A stretch of DNA of 47,262 nucleotides from Sphingomonas sp. (GTDB lineage: Bacteria; Pseudomonadota; Alphaproteobacteria; Sphingomonadales; Sphingomonadaceae). The position numbers were made by a program, and so were the translations under genes. The stretch lies in assembly GCF_026460985.1 (NCBI RefSeq), contig NZ_JAPKNM010000080.1, positions 1-47,262 of the forward strand. The letters are read 5' to 3'. Each line of letters starts with the position of its first letter. Positions within the stretch are counted from its first letter, which is position 1. Shown here in pieces: positions 41,658-47,262 of the stretch. The notes beneath the pieces were generated by a model, which worked only from the letters and a program-made list of their open reading frames with translations, made no database searches and was not told the DNA's origin.

Positions 41658-42370
41658 TGACCACCTGGGTGAAGTCTCGCCGGATGAGCCCCCTTCCCGT
41701 GGACCGTGCACCGGCAATCATCAACGTCCTCATCGTCGATGAGAGCGACTTCAGCCGCGCCTGCATGGTCGCGGGGCTGAAATCGACGCCGGAGCTGACG
41801 ATCGAATCCTGCGCCGCCGTGGCCGAGCACGAGCCCGCCGTGCCGCCGAACCTGGTTCTCTTCCAGATCAGCGGCCCCGCCAACTATCCTGCGCTTGCGG
41901 AACAGCGCGCCCTTGCGGCGAGGCGGTGGCCGCGCGCGGCCGCGCTCGTCGTCTCGGACCATGTCGACGACGGCGAGATCGTCGCGGCAATTCGCGCCGG
42001 CGCGCAGGGGCTGCTGACCTCCGACGCCAGCGTCGCGTGCATCCGAAGCGCCATTCTGCTGCTGGTAAACGGCGCCGGCGTCTATCCGGCCGCGCTTGCG
42101 GACCTGCTGCAACTGGAAACGACGGACGCGTCCGCCGCGCCGCCCACCCCCTCGTCGCCCGTCGAACCCGGACGGCTGGCGACGCTGACGAAGCGCCAGC
42201 GCGAAGTGGTCCAGCTCCTCGCGCTCGGCTTCTCCAACCGGGCGATCGCGGAGCAGCTCGAGATCAGCGAGAGCACCGTCAAGGTCCATATCCGGGCGAT
42301 CATGGCACAGAACGGCGCGTCCAATCGCACGCAGGTCGTCGCCCACTTCCTCAAAGGTATGCAGCAATGA
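41657..42370 (+). CDS. LuxR-type regulator with degenerate receiver domain
   Basis: 237 residues. The N-terminal part folds like a receiver ([14 protein letters not shown]), but the position of the phosphoacceptor Asp reads [10 protein letters not shown] (Gln instead) and the conserved Lys is replaced (GLLTSDAS), so phosphorylation is unlikely. The C-terminal HTH is intact ([25 protein letters not shown] ... [10 protein letters not shown]). The start is either the GTG at 41657, overlapping the Wzc stop, or the ATG at 41684. The gene ends in ATGA with cysD, so it is embedded in the operon it may control. Confidence 0.85.
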   Translation: MTTWVKSRRMSPLPVDRAPAIINVLIVDESDFSRACMVAGLKSTPELTIESCAAVAEHEPAVPPNLVLFQISGPANYPALAEQRALAARRWPRAAALVVSDHVDDGEIVAAIRAGAQGLLTSDASVACIRSAILLLVNGAGVYPAALADLLQLETTDASAAPPTPSSPVEPGRLATLTKRQREVVQLLALGFSNRAIAEQLEISESTVKVHIRAIMAQNGASNRTQVVAHFLKGMQQ

Positions 42371-43350
42371 CGGCTGAAGCACAGCGCCGCGACGTTCACA
42401 CAGGCGCGACATGGCACGAGCCGGCGTGCGAACCCCTGCTAGCTAGGGTAACGGGCAGCTTCAGGCACTTGGACGCGCTCGAGGCCGAGAGCATCCACAT
42501 CATGCGCGAGGTGGTCGCCGAGGCGAGCAGGCCAGTGATGCTGTACAGCATCGGCAAGGACAGCGCGGTGATGCTGCATCTCGCCCGCAAGGCCTTCTAC
42601 CCGTCCCGCCTGCCCTTCCCGCTGCTGCACGTGGACACGACCTGGAAGTTCCGCGCCATGTATGCGCTTCGGGACAAGGTCGCCGCGGCGGGGGACCTGG
42701 ATCTCATCGTCCACCGCAATCCCGAAGCCGAGGCGCTCGGCATCAATCCCTTCGATCACGGCGCCCGCCACACCGAGATGTGGAAGACCGAGGGCCTCAA
42801 GCAGGCGCTGGACCGATACGGGTTCGACGCGGCGTTCGGCGGAGCCCGCCGCGACGAGGAGAAGAGCCGCGCCAAGGAACGGATATTCTCCTTCCGGAAC
42901 GCCAATCACCATTGGGATCCGAAGCGCCAGCGTCCGGAGCTCTGGCGCCATTACAGCGCGCGCATCGCGAAGGGCGAGTCGATCCGCGTCTTCCCCCTGT
43001 CGAACTGGACCGAACTGGACGTCTGGCAATATATCGAGCGCGAACGGATCGAGATCCCCTCGCTCTATTTCGCAGCGCCCCGCCCCACCGTGATCCGCGA
43101 CGGCGTGCTCCTGATGGTCGACGACGAGCGCTTTCCCCTCGCACCGGGAGAGACCGCGACCATGCGGACCGTCCGCTTCCGCACGCTCGGCTGCTATCCG
43201 CTCACCGGCGCGATCGAGAGCAATGCCGCCACCATCGCCGAAGTCGTCGCGGAGACGCTGCACGCGCGAACGTCCGAAAGGAACGGGCGCGTCATCGATA
43301 GCGATCACGCCGCCAGCATGGAGCAGAAGAAGCAGGAGGGTTATTTCTGA
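42367..43350 (+). CDS. cysD: Sulfate adenylyltransferase small subunit CysD
   Basis: 327 residues. With CysN it makes adenosine 5'-phosphosulfate from ATP and sulfate. Visible motifs are [16 protein letters not shown], the PP-loop [34 protein letters not shown] and [12 protein letters not shown], all standard. The N-terminus is about 30 residues longer than needed, so an inner start is possible. It overlaps the regulator upstream (ATGA) and cysNC downstream (TGATG). The position in a polysaccharide operon points to PAPS supply for glycan sulfation. Confidence 0.96.
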   Translation: MTAEAQRRDVHTGATWHEPACEPLLARVTGSFRHLDALEAESIHIMREVVAEASRPVMLYSIGKDSAVMLHLARKAFYPSRLPFPLLHVDTTWKFRAMYALRDKVAAAGDLDLIVHRNPEAEALGINPFDHGARHTEMWKTEGLKQALDRYGFDAAFGGARRDEEKSRAKERIFSFRNANHHWDPKRQRPELWRHYSARIAKGESIRVFPLSNWTELDVWQYIERERIEIPSLYFAAPRPTVIRDGVLLMVDDERFPLAPGETATMRTVRFRTLGCYPLTGAIESNAATIAEVVAETLHARTSERNGRVIDSDHAASMEQKKQEGYF

Positions 43351-45287
43351 TGCGCGCCGCCACCTCCCATATGCTTCCCGAAGGGGTGCCGGATCGCGAT
43401 CCGGGTATCGTCATCCCCTTCGCGAGCGAACAGTCGCTGCTGCGCTTCATCACCTGCGGATCCGTCGACGACGGCAAGTCCACGCTCATCGGGCGGATGC
43501 TCTATGACTCGCGATCGCTGCTCGACGATCAGCTGACGACCCTGGTCAGCGAACAGCGCAAATCCGGCAACGGCGCGGTCCGGCTCGACTTCGCCTCGCT
43601 GGTCGACGGGCTCTCGGCCGAGCGCGAACAGGGGATCACGATCGACGTCGCCTACCGGTTCTTCAACACCAGCCGGCGCAAGTTCATCGTCGCCGACACG
43701 CCGGGGCACGAGCAATATACGCGCAACATGGTCACCGGCGCCTCGACCGCGGATCTCGCCGTCGTGCTTATCGATGCGCGCAAGGGCGTGCTGACGCAGA
43801 CCAAGCGGCACAGCTATCTGGTGAATTTGGTCGGGATCCGGAGAGTCCTCCTCGCCATCAACAAGATGGACCTGGTCGGCTATCGCCAGTCGGTCTTCGA
43901 CAACATCGTCGCCGACTATGCCGCGTTCGCGGAATCGATCGGGATCGAGGCCTTCACGGCCGTTCCGATCGTCGCGCTGGACGGCGACAATGTCGCAACG
44001 GCGGCGACGCGCATGCCCTGGTACCAGGGACCGACCTTGCTCGAGGCGCTCGAGGCGGCCGAGATACCGCAGGACCGGTCGCCGGCGGCACCCTTCCTGA
44101 TGCAGGTGCAGTGGGTCAACCGCGCCAGCCTCGACTTCCGGGGCGTCTCGGGGACGATCGCCGCCGGCTCGGTGCGCCCCGGGGACAGCGTCCGCATCGC
44201 GCCTTCGGGGCTCACCACGACAATCGATCGCATCGTCACGATGGACGGCGACCTGCCATCGGCTTCGCGCGGCCAGGCAGTGACGCTGACCTTCACCGAG
44301 GAAGTCGATTGCTCGCGCGGCGACGTGGTCGCCGCAGCCCGCGACCCGATCGAGACGGCCGACCAGTTCGAGGTCGACCTCGTCTGGATGAGCGCCGAAC
44401 CTCTGCTGCCGCAGCGCCCCTATCTGCTCAAGATGGGCGGGCGCACCGCAACCGCGACGATCACCGACCTCAAGCACCGCGTCGACGTGAACACCCTCGC
44501 GCGCGAGGCGGCGAAGACCTTGCCGCTCAACGGGATCGGCGTCTGCAACATCTCGCTCGATCGGATCATCCCGTTCACCAGCTTCAAGGAAAATTCCGAT
44601 CTGGGCAGCTTCATCCTGATCGATCGGGCCACCAACGAGACGGTCGGGGCCGGCATGATCCGCTTTGCTCTCCGCCGCACGCACAATATCCACTGGCAGT
44701 CGCTCGACGTGACGCGCGAGGCGCACGCCGCGCAGAAACACCAGCAGCCACGGGTCCTGTGGTTCACCGGCCTCTCGGGCGCCGGCAAATCCACGATCGC
44801 GAACCTCGTCGAGAAGAAACTACTGGCGCTGGGCAAGCACAGTTATCTTCTCGACGGGGACAATGTGCGGCACGGCCTCAGCCGCGATCTCGGCTTCACC
44901 GATGCCGACAGAGTCGAGAACATCCGGCGCGTGGGAGAAGTTTCCCGCATCCTGACGAATGCCGGGCTGATCGTGCTCACCGCCTTCATCTCCCCCTTCC
45001 GCGCCGAGCGCGAGATGGTGCGGCGGATGATGCCCGAGGGCGAGTTCGTCGAGATCTACGTGCAGACGCCGCTCGCCGTCGCCGAGGCGCGCGACGTGAA
45101 GGGTCTTTATGCCCTCGCGCGCCAGGGCGGGCTGAAGAACTTCACAGGGATAGATTCCCCCTACGAGGCGCCCGAGGCCCCCGAACTGGTCGTCGACACC
45201 TGCTCGATGAGCGCCGAGGAAGCCGCGGAGCTGATCGTGGCGCACGTGCTTGCCGAGACTGCGGAAACGCCGGGGGAACGGTCGTGA
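43350..45287 (+). CDS. cysNC: Bifunctional sulfate adenylyltransferase large subunit / APS kinase CysNC
   Basis: 645 residues. The GTPase part (CysN, about 25-455) has G1 [16 protein letters not shown], the switch region [12 protein letters not shown] and G4 INKMDLVG. The C-terminal APS kinase part (CysC, about 465-640) has P-loop [15 protein letters not shown] and [15 protein letters not shown]. The fusion makes PAPS directly, as in NodQ-type enzymes of rhizobia that feed sulfotransferases. It starts inside the cysD stop. Confidence 0.96.
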   Translation: MRAATSHMLPEGVPDRDPGIVIPFASEQSLLRFITCGSVDDGKSTLIGRMLYDSRSLLDDQLTTLVSEQRKSGNGAVRLDFASLVDGLSAEREQGITIDVAYRFFNTSRRKFIVADTPGHEQYTRNMVTGASTADLAVVLIDARKGVLTQTKRHSYLVNLVGIRRVLLAINKMDLVGYRQSVFDNIVADYAAFAESIGIEAFTAVPIVALDGDNVATAATRMPWYQGPTLLEALEAAEIPQDRSPAAPFLMQVQWVNRASLDFRGVSGTIAAGSVRPGDSVRIAPSGLTTTIDRIVTMDGDLPSASRGQAVTLTFTEEVDCSRGDVVAAARDPIETADQFEVDLVWMSAEPLLPQRPYLLKMGGRTATATITDLKHRVDVNTLAREAAKTLPLNGIGVCNISLDRIIPFTSFKENSDLGSFILIDRATNETVGAGMIRFALRRTHNIHWQSLDVTREAHAAQKHQQPRVLWFTGLSGAGKSTIANLVEKKLLALGKHSYLLDGDNVRHGLSRDLGFTDADRVENIRRVGEVSRILTNAGLIVLTAFISPFRAEREMVRRMMPEGEFVEIYVQTPLAVAEARDVKGLYALARQGGLKNFTGIDSPYEAPEAPELVVDTCSMSAEEAAELIVAHVLAETAETPGERS

Positions 45288-45323
45288 CCGGCTGGCCTCG
45301 GCGCCGGTGCGGCGGCGCCCGTC

Positions 45324-46097
45324 ATGAATGACGTGGAATTCGCGTCCTGGCTCGCGCGCGGTGCCGGCGAGCTCCTGTCACAGCTTCGGCAGCGATCGAC
45401 GATGATGGGCAAGCAGCTGGGGCATCTCGGCGACATCCGCGCGAGCGAATTCATCATGGAGCGACTGGCCGAACTGCGGCCCGACGACGGTGTGCTGTGC
45501 GAGGAGACGGTCGACAACCCCGAGCGCCTTTCGAAGTCGCGGGTCTGGATCATCGACCCGCTCGACGGGACGCGGGAGTTTTGCGAGGGCCGGACCGACT
45601 GGGCCGTCCATGTCGCGCTGGCCGTGAACCGCCGGCCGACGATCGGCGCCGTCGCGCTTCCCGCGCTCGGTCTGGTCCATCTGAGCGAGGAACCCCTGTA
45701 CATCGCCGAGCGCCACGTGCCTCCCAGGATGCTGGTCAGCCGCACGCGGCCTTCGCCTCATGCCGTCGCGGTGGCCGAGCGGTTGGGCGCGACCCTGGTG
45801 CCGATGGGCTCCGCGGGGGCGAAGGCCATGGCGGTCGTCCGCGGCGAGGCGGAGATCTATCTCCACAGCGGCGGCCAATATGAATGGGACAATTGCGCCC
45901 CCGCGGCCGTGGCGATCGCCGCGGGCCTGCACGTGTCCCGATTGGACGGGAGCCCCCCGCGCTACAACAATCGCAGCCCCTGGCTGCCCGACCTGCTCAT
46001 CTGCCGCGAGGATCTCGCCGCGCCGGTGCTCGCGGCGCTCCGGGGATCCGATCCGCGCGAAGAGCTGCGGCCTTTCACTGCCTCGGGGCAGGCGTAA
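45324..46097 (+). CDS. cysQ: 3'(2'),5'-bisphosphate nucleotidase CysQ
   Basis: 257 residues of the inositol monophosphatase fold. The metal-site motifs are EETVDNPERL, IIDPLDGTREFCEGR (DPLDGT) and the late YEWDNCAPAAVAIAAG (WDxxA-type). It breaks down PAP, the product of sulfotransferases, relieving inhibition. It begins 36 bases after cysNC with a weak binding site. Its 3' end overlaps the flippase gene on the other strand by 23 bases. Confidence 0.92.
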   Translation: MNDVEFASWLARGAGELLSQLRQRSTMMGKQLGHLGDIRASEFIMERLAELRPDDGVLCEETVDNPERLSKSRVWIIDPLDGTREFCEGRTDWAVHVALAVNRRPTIGAVALPALGLVHLSEEPLYIAERHVPPRMLVSRTRPSPHAVAVAERLGATLVPMGSAGAKAMAVVRGEAEIYLHSGGQYEWDNCAPAAVAIAAGLHVSRLDGSPPRYNNRSPWLPDLLICREDLAAPVLAALRGSDPREELRPFTASGQA

Positions 46098-47262
46098 CCG
46101 GCTCGACGTCGACCGGCGCCTTCGCCCGCTCGCGCGCCTTGCCGAGCCAGAACAGGTCGAGCAGCACGGCGGTGAGCGCCCCCAGCACGATATGCGCGAT
46201 ATTGCCGCCGATCGCTCCGAAACGCGGCACCGCATAAGCGGCGACGCCGACAAAGACGGCGGTGCCCAGCGCGGAAATCGCCAGGACGAGCCATGCCTGG
46301 TTCATCGCCAGAAGCGCGGATCGCGACGGCGCGGCATGCAGCATCAGGATGACCGCGACGAGCTGGGTGAGCAGCAGGACATAGGTCTCGTTATACGCCT
46401 CGCCGGGCCCGAGGCGGATCAGGAGCGGCGCGAACAGATAGGCGCCCAGCAGCATCGCCACGCCCACGCCGGCGAGCGCGATCTGGACCTGGAGCGTCGC
46501 CGCGCGGAGCCCCCGGACATTGCCTCGCGCCCACATCCGCGCGACGTCGGGATAGACCACCGCCTGGACCTGCGCCCCGATCTGGACCGCGACCTTGGCG
46601 ATGCGCTTGGCGAGATAATAGACGGCCGCCGCCGGAGCCCCCGCCACGGCGCCGACGAAGAGCGAATCCGCCTCGGTGGTTATCACCCGCAATGTCAGCG
46701 ACAGGTTCGTCGAGCAGGCGAAGCCGAAGAAGCCGGGGAAATCCTTCCGGAGACCCCGCAAGGGCGCGAGGAACGGATTGGGTATCCCCATGCCCCGCAG
46801 CGCGCGGAATCCGACCGCGAAGACGGCCAGCGAGCCCAGCGCCTGGGCGGCCGTCCACGCCACCATGAACCCGATCAGGCCGTAGCCCTGGATGGCGCAG
46901 AATGCGGCGAACAGGATCCGCAGCAGATTGGCGAGAACCTGGGTATAGGCCAGCATCTTGAACTGGCCGGAGAGGCGCAGCGCTGCGGTGGGCACGCCGG
47001 CGATGTTGCACAGCGTCCCCACCGCATAGATCGCCACGAGCTGGACGTGGAGCGAGGTGAGCCCGAACCAGCCGCCCAACAGGAGCGCCAGCCCGACGGT
47101 GAGGCCCGCGGCGAACGCCGCCGCGCCTATGTCCAGCAGCAGGCCATAGGCGTAGAGCCGGGCCATCCTCTCGGGAGAGCCTTCCTGCTCTTCGTGGACC
47201 GCGAAGCGGATCAGCGGCTGCCACGATTCGAAGCGGACGATCCGCTCGACGACGCGGTTGTA
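46075..47262 (-). CDS. Wzx-type polysaccharide flippase (5' end beyond the window)
   Basis: At least 395 residues with about ten hydrophobic segments, resembling polysaccharide/lipid-linked oligosaccharide flippases of the MOP superfamily. The frame is open to the window edge and the codons before the first ATG (47166) read YNRVVERIVRFESWQPLIRF, a segment typical of this family (SWQPLI), so the gene starts outside. It would move repeat units to the periplasm for the polymerase. Confidence 0.85.
   Translation of the reverse strand, partial: YNRVVERIVRFESWQPLIRFAVHEEQEGSPERMARLYAYGLLLDIGAAAFAAGLTVGLALLLGGWFGLTSLHVQLVAIYAVGTLCNIAGVPTAALRLSGQFKMLAYTQVLANLLRILFAAFCAIQGYGLIGFMVAWTAAQALGSLAVFAVGFRALRGMGIPNPFLAPLRGLRKDFPGFFGFACSTNLSLTLRVITTEADSLFVGAVAGAPAAAVYYLAKRIAKVAVQIGAQVQAVVYPDVARMWARGNVRGLRAATLQVQIALAGVGVAMLLGAYLFAPLLIRLGPGEAYNETYVLLLTQLVAVILMLHAAPSRSALLAMNQAWLVLAISALGTAVFVGVAAYAVPRFGAIGGNIAHIVLGALTAVLLDLFWLGKARERAKAPVDVEPVTPAPRQ

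Overview
The window looks like chromosomal DNA of a sphingomonad-type alphaproteobacterium (Sphingomonas or a close relative). The evidence is high GC, many overlapping ATGA-type gene junctions, large TonB-dependent receptors with FecI/FecR-type control, a Caulobacter-type TonB receptor and a sphingomonad-like exopolysaccharide locus. The species cannot be named from sequence alone.

Left part (1-12,004). It holds a tRNA-Cys, a lower-GC DUF6161-type gene, a long intergenic stretch with a phased GCGC-N4-GTCGC repeat array, an alpha/beta hydrolase, a YhhQ queuosine-precursor transporter, a tRNA-Arg(UCU) and the chromate pair chrB-chrA. Divergent from chrBA is a molybdoenzyme operon: a YdeP-type formate dehydrogenase-like protein, fdhD and mobA. 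An ECF42-type sigma factor with its DGPF/YciI partner follows on the minus strand.

Middle (12,127-21,544). On the minus strand, in transcription order, are fecI sigma, fecR, a TonB-dependent receptor with an N-terminal STN signalling domain, a secreted hemophilin-like protein, a Slam-type outer-membrane translocon, a TonB, a heme oxygenase and a YbaN/DUF454 membrane protein. This reads as a complete heme-scavenging system: Slam exports the hemophore, the receptor and TonB import heme, and HemO opens the ring. A Fur-box-like site lies just upstream of fecI. Hairpins flank the hemophilin gene. I consider this the most interesting system in the window.

21,545-28,917 holds a second, Caulobacter-type TonB receptor with a strong terminator and TGGTAT-type operator candidates upstream. 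Next to it is a 1246-residue RTX/cadherin-repeat secreted protein with no type I exporter beside it.

Right part (29,415-47,262) is a polysaccharide locus. It contains a methyltransferase, a GT4 glycosyltransferase, a pectate-lyase-like beta-helix protein, a sulfotransferase, a Wzy/O-antigen-ligase polymerase, a histidine kinase/response regulator pair, a 2OG-Fe(II) oxygenase-like protein and a Wzc-type co-polymerase/kinase. These are followed by a degenerate-receiver LuxR regulator translationally coupled to cysD-cysNC-cysQ, and by a Wzx flippase cut by the window edge. A sulfotransferase together with its own PAPS synthesis and PAP removal genes, and with no sulfite-reduction genes seen, suggests a sulfated exopolysaccharide.
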